Program-made: the position numbers and the translations under genes
The notes under the pieces: model-generated
The model's database searches: none
Seen by the model: only the letters and a program-made list of their open reading frames with translations
Told to the model about the DNA's origin: nothing
Part shown: piece after piece, positions 1-8,294 of the stretch
How the letters are laid out: each line of letters starts with the position of its first letter
Numbering within the stretch: the stretch's first letter is position 1
Source: Acinetobacter sp. TR3
Lineage (GTDB): Bacteria; Pseudomonadota; Gammaproteobacteria; Pseudomonadales; Moraxellaceae
Assembly: GCF_027105055.1 (NCBI RefSeq)
Contig: NZ_CP114264.1
Span: 372,001 to 436,000, forward strand
DNA length: 64,000 bases
Reading direction: 5' to 3'

Positions 1-441
1 ACCCGACCGAGCGTTGCTCGGTTTAATCGGGTCTCAGGATTTACACTCATTGAAGTGATGGTTGTTATTGTAATTTTAGGTGTTTTGGCTGCATTAATCG
101 TTCCGAACGTGATGGGACGTGGTGAAAAAGCCAAAGTTGATACGACGAGTATTACACTCAAAGGCGTTGCTGGCGCTTTAGATCAATATAAGCTCGATAA
201 TGGTCGTTACCCATCCATGCAAGATGGTGGTTTAGATGCTTTGGTCAACAAACCTGCGGCCGCTAAAAACTGGTTGCCAGGTGGTTATGTTAAAGGTGGT
301 TATCCAAAAGATAGTTGGGAAAATGATTTACAGTATGTAATTCCAGGCCGTGAAGGTCGTTCATTTGATTTATATTCGTTTGGCGCGGATGGTAAAGAAG
401 GTGGCGAAGGTAATGATGCGGATATTTATTATCAGCCATAA
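1..441 (+). CDS. gspG: Type II secretion major pseudopilin GspG (5' end outside window)
   Basis: This is the 3' part of the gene for the major pseudopilin of the type II secretion system, which polymerises into the periplasmic pseudopilus. The frame is open from base 1, so the true start lies upstream. The prepilin peptidase site is visible: Gly (codon 13) followed by FTLIE, with the conserved Glu at position +5, then a hydrophobic segment (VMVVIVILGVLAALIVP). The C-terminal half has the GspG pattern LDNGRYP, a WGxD-like region and a terminal Asp/Glu-rich calcium-loop region ending GNDADIYYQP. No other gsp gene is visible in the window. A hairpin follows the stop codon, so gspG is probably the last gene of its transcript. 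Confidence 0.93.
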   Translation, partial: TRPSVARFNRVSGFTLIEVMVVIVILGVLAALIVPNVMGRGEKAKVDTTSITLKGVAGALDQYKLDNGRYPSMQDGGLDALVNKPAAAKNWLPGGYVKGGYPKDSWENDLQYVIPGREGRSFDLYSFGADGKEGGEGNDADIYYQP

Positions 442-454
442 TGTTTGAATAAAA

Positions 455-498
455 TATCACTTCACTTTTGAATTAAATAAATAGAAAGTGAAGTGATA
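455..498 (+). terminator. Hairpin downstream of gspG
   Basis: A perfect 14-bp inverted repeat (455-468 with 485-498) encloses a 16-nt loop and is followed by ATATTTCTT. It lies 13 bases after the gspG stop, so it is a likely terminator for that gene. The T-tract is interrupted. The rest of the gap up to 705 is AT-rich and shows nothing else I can support. Confidence 0.6.
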
Positions 499-705
499 AT
501 ATTTCTTAATTAAATAAAATAGCATAACTATTTGAAAAATATAAAATGAATAAAATATTGAATATGTGAGAGTTATAATAAGAATTATTCCCATATTTGA
601 TAGTTACAACAAAAAGAAATTATGCAGAAAAATAGACTATTTCTTTAGATCAAAGCTTTGCATAATAAATTCAAGCCTTTGAAAAATAAGATGTGGAGAA
701 ATCAG

Positions 706-1050
706 ATGAAAGCATTCTTTATGTTGGATGAACTCAATCAGTTTCATTGGGCAATGCTGAAATCTGTGTTGTTTATTTTAAGCCTATTACCGATGAGTGA
801 AGGTGCTTTGTCCTTATGGCAAACGACTGAGGGTAGTAGCCAAATCATGATCGGCTTCTTTGCACTGAGTATGTTGAGCGCATGGTTTGTATTGTGTTTT
901 TTAAGTGCCTTAAAAACCAGTGTCTGGGATAACCATGAGCTGATTTCTAAATATGAGCAGCTTGTATTTAAAGCCTATCGCTATATTCCGATGCTGTTTT
1001 TATCGAGTCTCGTGGCTTATTTATCGGTGCAATTGTCGATTAATTTCTAA
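706..1050 (+). CDS. Hypothetical small inner-membrane protein (114 aa)
   Basis: I do not recognise the family. Three hydrophobic stretches are visible: MLKSVLFILSLLPM, MIGFFALSMLSAWFVLCFL and YIPMLFLSSLVAYLSVQL. This suggests a small protein with three membrane spans and a polar loop (TSVWDNHELISKYEQL) between the second and third. I chose ATG 706 because GGAG at 695-698 sits 7 bases upstream. The frame is also open from a TTG at 658 and an ATG at 691, but neither has a good ribosome-binding site. The gene is followed by a strong bidirectional terminator shared with the convergent DUF2798 gene. Confidence 0.6.
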   Translation: MKAFFMLDELNQFHWAMLKSVLFILSLLPMSEGALSLWQTTEGSSQIMIGFFALSMLSAWFVLCFLSALKTSVWDNHELISKYEQLVFKAYRYIPMLFLSSLVAYLSVQLSINF

Positions 1051-1062
1051 GCCCAATATATG

Positions 1063-1094
1063 CAAAAAACGTAGACTAAGATCTACGTTTTTTG
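1063..1094. terminator. Bidirectional rho-independent terminator
   Basis: A perfect 13-bp stem (1063-1075 with 1082-1094) closes a 6-nt loop. A-runs and T-runs lie at its base on both strands. It lies between the convergent genes ending at 1050 (+) and 1102 (-) and would terminate both. Confidence 0.9.
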
Positions 1095-1101
1095 TCTCAA
1101 A

Positions 1102-1362
1102 TTAAGTCGGTTGAACCAGTAGCATGGTTAATTTACGTACAATAGGTAATACTAATAGCAGCACAGGAAATGCAATCAACCAAGAAATCCCCCATGCTGA
1201 CATCCACGTCGCAGAAGAAAATTGTTCAAAACCCATACTTCTGAGTGTACTAATACAAGACACAATAAAGGTCATAATAATCGATAAGAAGAAGGGTAAA
1301 ACAATAGATGCGTAACGATTTGGAATCTTTTGAAAATTAAAAGAAGATTTTGAATTCTGCAT
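1102..1362 (-). CDS. DUF2798 family small membrane protein
   Basis: An 86-aa protein matching the DUF2798 pattern: RYASIVLPFFLSIIMTFIVS followed by CISTLRSMGF, then a second span (WGISWLIAFPVLLLVLPIVR) ending RKLTMLLVQ. It has two predicted membrane helices and the function of the family is unknown. A perfect 14-bp palindrome lies about 105 bases upstream at 1467-1480, which could be an operator. No neighbouring regulator gene is present, so the regulator cannot be named. The family assignment is from pattern memory. Confidence 0.8.
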   Translation of the reverse strand: MQNSKSSFNFQKIPNRYASIVLPFFLSIIMTFIVSCISTLRSMGFEQFSSATWMSAWGISWLIAFPVLLLVLPIVRKLTMLLVQPT

Positions 1363-1466
1363 TTTTTACTCCGTAAACCAACAAACGCCAGTGCCTTATC
1401 AAAGATAAAAATATCTTGATCAAATAGCTCCACGCTTTGTTGGAGATATGTTGGCACGTTGATTGA

Positions 1467-1480
1467 CGTAAACGTTTACG
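1467..1480. promoter_or_regulatory. Perfect 14-bp palindrome, candidate operator
   Basis: CGTAAACGTTTACG is a perfect palindrome in the gap upstream of the DUF2798 gene. The form fits a dimeric repressor site (LacI or TetR type). No confident -10/-35 pair overlaps it, so the role is inferred from symmetry and position only. Confidence 0.35.
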
Positions 1481-1597
1481 GCTTTATGATCAGCAAAATT
1501 AATTTAGCATGAAGTCTATAACTTTAAAAGAAAAATGAGAATTTTATTAAATTTCTTCAATGATCTAAACCGTATGTAAATGGAATAAATGAAGTAG

Positions 1598-1804
1598 AAT
1601 AATTTTACCAAGCTATATCAACCTGATGATTTGATTGGAAAATTGGCTGTTGCTGTGAATTTCCTGAAAAAACAAATTAGTCCGATTCAATCAAAGTGCT
1701 TGTTGACAGATTTTCATAAGACGGAAGGGGATGTTGTGCTTTGTGTCCCAGAGTTTGATGTTCCTCTGGGCACAAAGTTATTGTCATTTATCGACGGGAT
1801 TTAA
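1598..1804 (+). pseudogene. Possible 3' remnant of a lost gene
   Basis: In the 425-base gap between the DUF2798 gene and lnt, one forward frame stays open for about 68 codons from a stop at 1595-1597 to TAA at 1802-1804. It reads like ordinary protein (for example KLAVAVNFLKKQISPIQ and VVLCVPEFDVPLGTKLL). It has no ATG and no ribosome-binding site; the only candidate start is TTG 1628. It overlaps the last bases of lnt on the opposite strand and contains the hairpin at 1739-1777. I do not recognise a family. It may be the C-terminal relic of a deleted gene, or chance. Confidence 0.3.
1739..1777 (-). terminator. Hairpin downstream of lnt
   Basis: Inverted repeat 1739-1753 with 1763-1777: two 7-bp stem segments separated by one bulged T. 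It lies 11 bases past the lnt stop. There is no T-run on either side, so it may stabilise the mRNA 3' end rather than terminate intrinsically. Confidence 0.45.
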
Positions 1805-3347
1805 ACGAAATATCAACTTTACGTGGGCGATAAATCCATCCCATTACTAACAATAATAGTGAGAAAATCAAGATTGGATAATCACTCAAACGATTATATA
1901 ACGTTTGCCCTTGCATAGCAGGCAAATCACCACGTAATACAAATTCCTGATTTAAGGGGGCTTGTTTCACAATGTGCCCATTGTGATCAATAAATGCAGT
2001 TACACCCGTATTAGTCGCGCGAATAAACCAACGACCATTTTCTTTGGCACGCATTTGTACCATTTGTAAATGTTGCCAAGGACCTGCTGTACCTGTAAAC
2101 CAAGCATCATTTGAAACAGTAATTAAAAAGTCACTATTCATCGCATTACGACGGGTCAGATTAGGATAAGCGACTTCATAACAAATGGCTGCTGCAAGCG
2201 CATGTCCTTTGATGGTTAGAGGCTTTTGATTGGATTCCCCACGTGAAAAACCACTCATACTGATATCATTTTGCATCGCAGGTAAAACCCATTTCAGCAT
2301 TCCTGAAAGAGGAATATATTCGCCAAATGGAACAAGACGTTGTTTTTTATACAAGCCATGCGAATCACTGCCTGATGCCATAATACTGTTGTAATACAAG
2401 GGTTCACCCACTTGTTGAGACTTTGGCATATCCCAATAAGGGATTCCAGTCACCCAAGCGCTATCTGCCTTTTTTGCTTGAATATCCATTGCTTTTAAAA
2501 AGTCTGGAATATCCGTTTGAAATAAGGGAATAGATGATTCAGGCCAAACGATCAGATCACGCCCCCATTCTGCACGGGTTAAAGTGGCATAGATTTCTAA
2601 AGTTTTAATTTGATACTCAGTCAACCATTTCAGGTCTTGTGGAATATTCCCTTGAATCAGTGAAACACTCAGAGGTTTAGCTGCTTTAGGATGCACAAAT
2701 TGAATCAACCCAGCACCCCATGCACCCACTATCAGTAGTGCAGAAGGAATAGCCCAGAACCAACGACGATTTAAAAACTCGACCAAGGCACAAGCCAAGA
2801 CAATCACAACAAAAGAAACAGCATAGACACCAAATAAAGGGGCATAGCCATCGAGTAAGCGTTCAGTGAAAGCATAGCCTGCAAATAACCATGGAAAACC
2901 TGTGAATACCCAAGTTTTCGCCCACTCAAATAACACCCAAAGTGGGGCGAAGGTTAACGGTGTTTCTGGGAAAAAGCGACGGTACAGCCATGTTTGAAAA
3001 GCTGTAAATAAACCCATGGCTGCCGCCATAAATGCAATCATCAAAATGCTTAAAAATGCATTGGTATCACCATAAGTATGGATAGAGGTGTAGAGCCAGA
3101 ACGCACCGACAAACCATAAACCAAAACCATAGGCCCAACCTAGCGCAAAAGCTTGGCGTGGGCTACGTTGACGTAATACAGCATATAACAGAGCTGGTGA
3201 TAGAATCGCCAGCCACCAAAAATAATAAGGTGCTAAAGCTAAACTAAAGATTGCACCTGAAATGAGTGCAATCAAAAGGGGGAAAATAAAGGGTAACTGT
3301 TTTTGCGGTTGAGAAGTTTTTAACAGCTTTTCAAAATAGGCTCTCAT
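1788..3347 (-). CDS. lnt: Apolipoprotein N-acyltransferase
   Basis: Lnt adds the third acyl chain to the N-terminal Cys of lipoproteins in the inner membrane. The 519-aa protein has an N-terminal block of membrane helices (about residues 20-220), a periplasmic nitrilase-type domain (about 225-490) and a last membrane helix (about 491-508). The catalytic triad of the family is visible: Glu270 in VWPESS, Lys335 in KQRLVPFGEY and Cys389 in AAICYE. The start overlaps the corC stop by 4 bases (ATGA), so the two are translationally coupled. The corC-lnt pairing is the usual gammaproteobacterial arrangement. Confidence 0.96.
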   Translation of the reverse strand: MRAYFEKLLKTSQPQKQLPFIFPLLIALISGAIFSLALAPYYFWWLAILSPALLYAVLRQRSPRQAFALGWAYGFGLWFVGAFWLYTSIHTYGDTNAFLSILMIAFMAAAMGLFTAFQTWLYRRFFPETPLTFAPLWVLFEWAKTWVFTGFPWLFAGYAFTERLLDGYAPLFGVYAVSFVVIVLACALVEFLNRRWFWAIPSALLIVGAWGAGLIQFVHPKAAKPLSVSLIQGNIPQDLKWLTEYQIKTLEIYATLTRAEWGRDLIVWPESSIPLFQTDIPDFLKAMDIQAKKADSAWVTGIPYWDMPKSQQVGEPLYYNSIMASGSDSHGLYKKQRLVPFGEYIPLSGMLKWVLPAMQNDISMSGFSRGESNQKPLTIKGHALAAAICYEVAYPNLTRRNAMNSDFLITVSNDAWFTGTAGPWQHLQMVQMRAKENGRWFIRATNTGVTAFIDHNGHIVKQAPLNQEFVLRGDLPAMQGQTLYNRLSDYPILIFSLLLLVMGWIYRPRKVDISFKSRR

Positions 3348-4183
3348 TGACGTACAGCTCGAATCAGATGAATAGTGCGTGCATCTGCTTCAATAATGGT
3401 AAATTGCCAATCTCCAAGCTCAATGGTTTGACCTTGTAAATCGCTTACTAAACCAATCTCTTGCAGCAGTAAACCGCCCATAGTTTCAACTTCATCATCA
3501 GAAAAATCTGCATCTAAAATTGTGTTGAAATGTTCAATTGGTGTAAGTGCCTGCACAACCCATGTATTGGCTGTAGTTGGATCATTGTCAGGTACGATAT
3601 ATAGTGCTTCTTCATCGGCAATATCGTGTTCATCTTCAATTTCACCGACGATCTCTTCGAGAATGTCTTCAAGGGTGACTAGGCCAGAAGTTGAACCATA
3701 TTCATCGATGACAATTGCAATATGTGTTTGTGTATTTTTTAACATACGCAAGACTTGATCTGAACGAGCACTTTCAGGCACGAAGACAGGTTGGCGCATC
3801 AGTGAATGAATATCAACTTTGACATTACGCTCGGTTAGGAAAGGTAAAAGGTCTTTCGCTAATAAAATACCGACCACATTATCGCTTTGATCTGCTGAAA
3901 ATACAGGGAAGCGTGAATGTGCAGAATCAATCAGTACATCCAAAATATCTAACAGTTGATCATCTTCTTGTAAGCTGATAATCGCTGTGCGTGGCGTCAT
4001 CACTTCTCGAATCTTTGTTGCTGGGAGATCAAGTACACCCTCAAGCATAGCAACGGTATCTGGCTCTAAAAAGCGGCGTGAGTCTTGAACTAACTTGAGT
4101 AATTCATCGCGGGTTTCAGGTGCAGTACCTAACCATTTTCTTAAGCCACGCATACCCCACGACGGACTGGATTCCTCGACCAT
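3344..4183 (-). CDS. corC: CorC/HlyC-family CBS-domain transport protein
   Basis: A 279-aa cytoplasmic protein of the CorC/YbeX family, linked to magnesium/cobalt efflux and envelope function. An N-terminal segment (WGMRGLRKWLG) leads into the characteristic VREVMTPR-like signature (IREVMTPRTAII, about residues 58-69). Two CBS motifs follow (about 70-190, including SRFPVF and DEYGSTSGLVTLEDILEEIVGE split over the second CBS and linker), then the CorC_HlyC C-terminal domain. It is the first gene of the corC-lnt operon and ends in a 4-base overlap with lnt. It lacks the N-terminal membrane domain of larger paralogues, which is normal for YbeX. Confidence 0.93.
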   Translation of the reverse strand: MVEESSPSWGMRGLRKWLGTAPETRDELLKLVQDSRRFLEPDTVAMLEGVLDLPATKIREVMTPRTAIISLQEDDQLLDILDVLIDSAHSRFPVFSADQSDNVVGILLAKDLLPFLTERNVKVDIHSLMRQPVFVPESARSDQVLRMLKNTQTHIAIVIDEYGSTSGLVTLEDILEEIVGEIEDEHDIADEEALYIVPDNDPTTANTWVVQALTPIEHFNTILDADFSDDEVETMGGLLLQEIGLVSDLQGQTIELGDWQFTIIEADARTIHLIRAVRQ

Positions 4184-4346
4184 GATCTTTCCTAAAGACT
4201 CTCTATATCAATTAGATGATTTTCATCATACCGAAGAAAAAGCGGATATGCATCAATAAAACGATGCGAAAAATGTACAGTTTTTCAAAAAGCTGTTGAT
4301 AATTTTTATCGACTTACTTTATGTTAAAATGTGAATATTAAAATAT

Positions 4347-4616
4347 ATGAGTATGATGATGTCCGAACGACCTCAACTTCCCACTGTTCAACTTAATACT
4401 AGAGGTTTACGTTGTCCTGAGCCTGTAATGATGTTGCATCAAGCCATTCGCAAAGCCAAGTCGGGCGATATTGTTGAAGTCTTAGCTACAGATCCATCAA
4501 CATCATGGGATATTCCAAAGTTCTGTATGCATCTTGGGCATGAGTTGGTATTAAAAGAAGAAAGTCTGGATGAAAACAGTAATACTGAATATCGATATTT
4601 AGTGCAGAAAGGGTAG
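4347..4616 (+). CDS. tusA: Sulfurtransferase TusA
   Basis: An 89-aa member of the TusA/SirA family, which relays persulfide sulfur from cysteine desulfurase toward 2-thiouridine formation in tRNA and other acceptors. The signature is [16 protein letters not shown], with the active-site Cys at residue 23 followed by Pro-Glu-Pro. The fold-typical segments [19 protein letters not shown] and HELV follow. A TTGATA (4296-4301) and TATGTT (4320-4325) pair 18 bases apart could be its promoter, though the match is weak. The start could also be one of the nearby Met codons at residues 3-5. The gene stands alone, with an unrelated gene 35 bases downstream. Confidence 0.92.
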   Translation: MSMMMSERPQLPTVQLNTRGLRCPEPVMMLHQAIRKAKSGDIVEVLATDPSTSWDIPKFCMHLGHELVLKEESLDENSNTEYRYLVQKG

Positions 4617-4651
4617 TCTGGATATTGAATTAAATTTGAGGAAATGGTTCA

Positions 4652-5446
4652 GTGAAATTAAAACAGTTTGAAAAACACATGTGGGTTTTTGAAACTTTGA
4701 TTGATAAGGATATAGAGCAGCAATTTGATGAAGCATTGGAGTACTTGTCTCAAGGCAGTTTACTTGCATCAGAGTTGACTCTAACTAGGCTACTTTCTGA
4801 GTATCCCCAACATATTGATGCTTGGGTTCATCTTGGGTTGGTTTATGAATATTCTAGTCGAAAAATGGAATCTTATCTCGCTTTGCGTGAGGCTCATCGT
4901 ATTGGACTGGCAGCATTTCCCACTACATTTAACTGGGATAAAGATTTATTGGAATGGGGCTTTATTGAGAACCGCCCATTTTTAAGGGCTTGCTTTAATT
5001 TAGCTTTACACATGGCTGATACACCGATGGCTGTTGAAGCGGAGCAGATTTTTACAAGATTAGTGAAGATATCCCCAAATGATAATCAGGGAGCACGCTA
5101 TCTGTTATTAAAACGCTTTCTTGAAACAGAGAATAAATTAAAATTGCAATGGCTGGATACCAAGTATCCAGAAGACCATAGCCCTGAATTTTTATATGGA
5201 AAAGTATTGTTTGCATTAATGCAGCAAGATATCGATAGAGCTAAAGCCACATTTTCTGAAGCAAAAGCCGCTTTTCCACTGGTTGCTCGAGAACTCAAGA
5301 AAAAACGTCATCCTAAACCTGCTGAATTTGAGGAGGGATATATCACTGTGGGTGGGAAAGATCAGGCATTTGTTTACTGGAGAGAGTTTGGTCATCTTTG
5401 GCAATATGGAAGCCCCACTTATGAGTTTTTATTGGCCAATATATAG
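4652..5446 (+). CDS. TPR-like hypothetical protein (264 aa)
   Basis: The protein is mostly helical with tetratricopeptide-like repeats: the segment LTLTRLLSEYPQHIDAWVHL, followed by GLVYEYSSRKMESYLALREA, matches the TPR consensus, and later helices (AEQIFTRLVKISPNDNQGAR) repeat the pattern. No signal peptide or catalytic motif is seen. TPR proteins act as protein-binding scaffolds; the partner here is unknown. The start is GTG 4652, supported by TTGAGGAAAT about 10 bases upstream. It may share a transcript with tusA (35-base gap). It resembles conserved Acinetobacter hypothetical proteins, but I cannot name a family with confidence. Confidence 0.7.
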   Translation: MKLKQFEKHMWVFETLIDKDIEQQFDEALEYLSQGSLLASELTLTRLLSEYPQHIDAWVHLGLVYEYSSRKMESYLALREAHRIGLAAFPTTFNWDKDLLEWGFIENRPFLRACFNLALHMADTPMAVEAEQIFTRLVKISPNDNQGARYLLLKRFLETENKLKLQWLDTKYPEDHSPEFLYGKVLFALMQQDIDRAKATFSEAKAAFPLVARELKKKRHPKPAEFEEGYITVGGKDQAFVYWREFGHLWQYGSPTYEFLLANI

Positions 5447-5659
5447 TCATGCTATGAATAAGCTCTGACATTTTGGGACAGGGTGATATATTTATTATGC
5501 TTCCTTGATCAGGCTATTTTTAAGCAAATTTTCCAACTTGGCTATCTCAGTAATTTCACGCCATTGAATATTCTGATGTTTGAGTTGCTTAAACACCTTT
5601 CCTTTATATCCATAAAAAGAAAAAATTGCATTGATTTTAGCTTGAATGTTAAAAGTAAC

Positions 5660-5687
5660 AAAGCCCCAATCTTTCAATCAGGGCTTT
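5660..5687 (-). terminator. Terminator of the ETF-QO gene
   Basis: A 7-bp stem (AAAGCCC 5660-5666 with GGGCTTT 5681-5687) around a 14-nt loop, followed on the minus strand by GTTACTTTT. It lies about 40 bases past the ETF-QO stop. The gap 5447-5727 holds nothing else convincing. Confidence 0.65.
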
Positions 5688-5727
5688 GAGTAATGACTAT
5701 GTAATAGATTACATGTTTGGATACTAA

Positions 5728-7440
5728 TTACATATTCGGGTAGTTCGGTCCGCCGCCGCCTTCAGGCGTTACCCACGTAATGTTTTGTGAAGGGTCTTTA
5801 ATATCACAAGTCTTACAGTGTACGCAGTTTGCTGCGTTAATCTGGAAGCGCTTAGAACCATCATCATTTTCCATGATTTCATAAACACCAGCAGGGCAGT
5901 AGCGTTGAGCAGGCTCATCCCATTTCGGTAAGTTTACATTCACTGGCACTGATGGATCGGTTAGCTTTAAGTGAGCAGGCTGGTTTTCTTCATGTACTGT
6001 ATTCGATACGAAGACTGAAGATAAACGGTCAAAGGTCAACTTACCATCTGGTTTTGGATAGTTTGGTTTGAACGTTGATGCATCTACAGTTTTAAGCGCA
6101 GCAAAGTCTTGTTTTAAATCGTGTAACGTAAATGGGACTTTAAGGATATTTTGATCGATAAAGTTAAATGCGCCACCAATCCAAGTACCAAACTTGTGCA
6201 TTGCTGGACCAAAGTTACGTGCTTGATATAATTCTTCTTTTAACCAAGAATTATTGTACTTATCTGTATAAGCAGTTAACTCTTTAGCAAAATGATCGTC
6301 ACCTTCAAGGACACGAGCAATTGCAAGATCACCACCTTTTTCTACGCCAGCAGCGATTGCTTCAAAAACAGCCTCACCACACAACATACCTGATTTCATT
6401 GCAGTGTGAGAGCCTTTGATTTTTGAAAAGTTCAAGAAACCAGCATCATCACCAATTAAGCAACCGCCTGGGAAAGTCAGTTTAGGTAAAGAGTTAAAGC
6501 CACCTTTTACAACTGCACGTGCGCCGTAAGAAATGCGTTTACCACCTTCAAGGAATTGCTTAATGGTTGGGTGAGTTTTCCAACGTTGCATTTCCATGAA
6601 TGGATACATATTTGGATTTTCATAAGATAAATCCACAATCATACCCAAAGTCACTTGGTTGTTTTCAGCGTGGTATAACCACCAACCACCCGCAGAACCT
6701 GTTTCAGATAAAGGCCAACCCGCACCATGCATGACTAGACCTGGTTTGTGTTTCGCTGGGTCGATTTCCCAAAGTTCTTTAATACCAATACCGTAATGTT
6801 GCGGATCAGCATCTTTATCAAGATTATATTTTGCAATTAGGCGCTTACCGAGGTGACCACGGCAACCTTCAGCAAATAGCGTATATTTTGCATGGAGTTC
6901 ATAACCAGGCGTGAAGTTATGTGTTGGCTCACCATTTTTGCCAATCCCCATATCACCTGTTTGAATCCCTTTCACAGTACCATCTTCATGGTAAAGCACT
7001 TCAGAAGCAGCAAAACCTGGGAAGATCGAAACTTCTAATTCTTCAGCTTTTTGACCTAACCAACGCACAACGTTACCGAGGGAAATGACATAGTTCCCTT
7101 CGTTGTGCATTGATTTTGGTACCATCCAATACGGCATTTTTTGTGCTTTCGTATCAGAAAGTAAGAAATAGGTTTCGTCGCCCGTTACAGGTACATTAAG
7201 TGGCGCACCTTCTTCTTTCCAGTTCGGGAACAATTCATTCATGGCACGTGGTTCAAGTACAGCACCAGAAAGGATATGCGCACCTACTTCAGAGCCTTTT
7301 TCAACAACACACACTGAAAGATCAGGTAGGTTGTTTTCAATCGCTAATTGACGAATTTTAATCGCAGCAGATAAACCCGCAGGCCCTGCGCCTACGATCA
7401 CTACGTCAAACTCCATCGCTTCACGTTCGATGTGTTCCAT
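5728..7440 (-). CDS. Electron transfer flavoprotein-ubiquinone oxidoreductase
   Basis: ETF-QO takes electrons from reduced ETF (beta-oxidation and amino-acid breakdown) and passes them to ubiquinone at the membrane. The 570-aa protein starts with an FAD dinucleotide-binding motif (VVIVGAGPAGLSAA, about residues 13-26). It contains the quinone-side motif GGGWW-like GSAGGWWLYH and ends with a 4Fe-4S ferredoxin domain with Cys ligands in RYCPAGVYE and CVHCKTCDIKDPSQNI. The C-terminus GGGGPNYPNM is typical. It appears monocistronic with its own terminator; the ETF subunit genes are not in this window. Confidence 0.97.
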   Translation of the reverse strand: MEHIEREAMEFDVVIVGAGPAGLSAAIKIRQLAIENNLPDLSVCVVEKGSEVGAHILSGAVLEPRAMNELFPNWKEEGAPLNVPVTGDETYFLLSDTKAQKMPYWMVPKSMHNEGNYVISLGNVVRWLGQKAEELEVSIFPGFAASEVLYHEDGTVKGIQTGDMGIGKNGEPTHNFTPGYELHAKYTLFAEGCRGHLGKRLIAKYNLDKDADPQHYGIGIKELWEIDPAKHKPGLVMHGAGWPLSETGSAGGWWLYHAENNQVTLGMIVDLSYENPNMYPFMEMQRWKTHPTIKQFLEGGKRISYGARAVVKGGFNSLPKLTFPGGCLIGDDAGFLNFSKIKGSHTAMKSGMLCGEAVFEAIAAGVEKGGDLAIARVLEGDDHFAKELTAYTDKYNNSWLKEELYQARNFGPAMHKFGTWIGGAFNFIDQNILKVPFTLHDLKQDFAALKTVDASTFKPNYPKPDGKLTFDRLSSVFVSNTVHEENQPAHLKLTDPSVPVNVNLPKWDEPAQRYCPAGVYEIMENDDGSKRFQINAANCVHCKTCDIKDPSQNITWVTPEGGGGPNYPNM

Positions 7441-7627
7441 GTAGGACTCCTCATATTTTTAAGGGTGGCAACCGTAATATTGCGATTCGGTGCTGCCATG
7501 AGTGTTCTGAATTGCCAAACACAAATGCTACTATTGTGCTTGCAAACGTTTGGGATAGTATAGTTTTAAACCTTGGGCTCGCCAATTGGCTGAGCGGTCA
7601 TATTTTCTCGTCAGCAAGGCATAAACT

Positions 7628-8251
7628 ATGATAAATGAAAATGATTCTTCACAAAACCCTTTAGAAAATCAGGGAAAAATCGTGTTTCCTGATGATAGAA
7701 ACTTAATGAACATTTCACAATACTTAAAAGATGTACAGCAAAGTCACAAAAGGTCAATTCCACCTTTAGACCAATGGCATCCAAAGCATTGTGGCAAAAT
7801 GGATTTGAAAGTAAAAGCCAATGGCGAATGGTGGCACGAAGGTCAATTGATCAAGCGGCAGGCGCTATTGGATTTGTTTACTAAAGTGCTTTGGAAAGAA
7901 GAGGGTAAATTTTATCTTAAAACACCTGTAGAGCAGATTGAAATTGAGGTGGAAGATGAGCCTTTATTAATCAATCATGTGGATCAAATTGAAATCGATG
8001 GAAAATCTTATTTGCAAGTCTCTACAAGCAATCAGGACGTCGTGATTGTGGATGAAACACACCCTATTTTTATGCGTGAATATGCAGGTGAATTACGCCC
8101 ATATGTACATATACGTTTTGGTATCAATGCTTTAATCCAAAGACAAAGTTTTTATCATCTTGTGAACTATGGTTCTTTGTCTGAAAATGCTCAAGGTGAG
8201 GCTGTTTTAACGTTAAAAAGTGGTGATTTGATCTTGCATTTGAGCACCTGA
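7628..8251 (+). CDS. DUF1285 domain protein
   Basis: A 207-aa cytoplasmic protein matching DUF1285. The core starts with PPLDQWHPKHCGKMDLKV, followed by GEWWHEGQLIKRQALLDLF, KEEGKFYLKTPVEQIEI and the later EYAGELRPYVHIRFGINA. The family function is not established. The N-terminal 40 residues are polar and less conserved-looking. It starts 187 bases from the divergent ETF-QO gene, so both promoters must lie in 7441-7627, where I see no clear elements. It is followed after about 43 bases by murI, possibly co-transcribed. Confidence 0.85.
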   Translation: MINENDSSQNPLENQGKIVFPDDRNLMNISQYLKDVQQSHKRSIPPLDQWHPKHCGKMDLKVKANGEWWHEGQLIKRQALLDLFTKVLWKEEGKFYLKTPVEQIEIEVEDEPLLINHVDQIEIDGKSYLQVSTSNQDVVIVDETHPIFMREYAGELRPYVHIRFGINALIQRQSFYHLVNYGSLSENAQGEAVLTLKSGDLILHLST

Positions 8252-8294
8252 GGTTTAAGCTTAAAAGATTAGATAAATTAGTGCTCACGTGTGT

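Noticed and set aside
5495..5677. 60-codon minus-strand ORF between the TPR-like gene and ETF-QO
   Set aside because: Its only start is a TTG inside the ETF-QO terminator loop, and there is no ribosome-binding site; probably chance.
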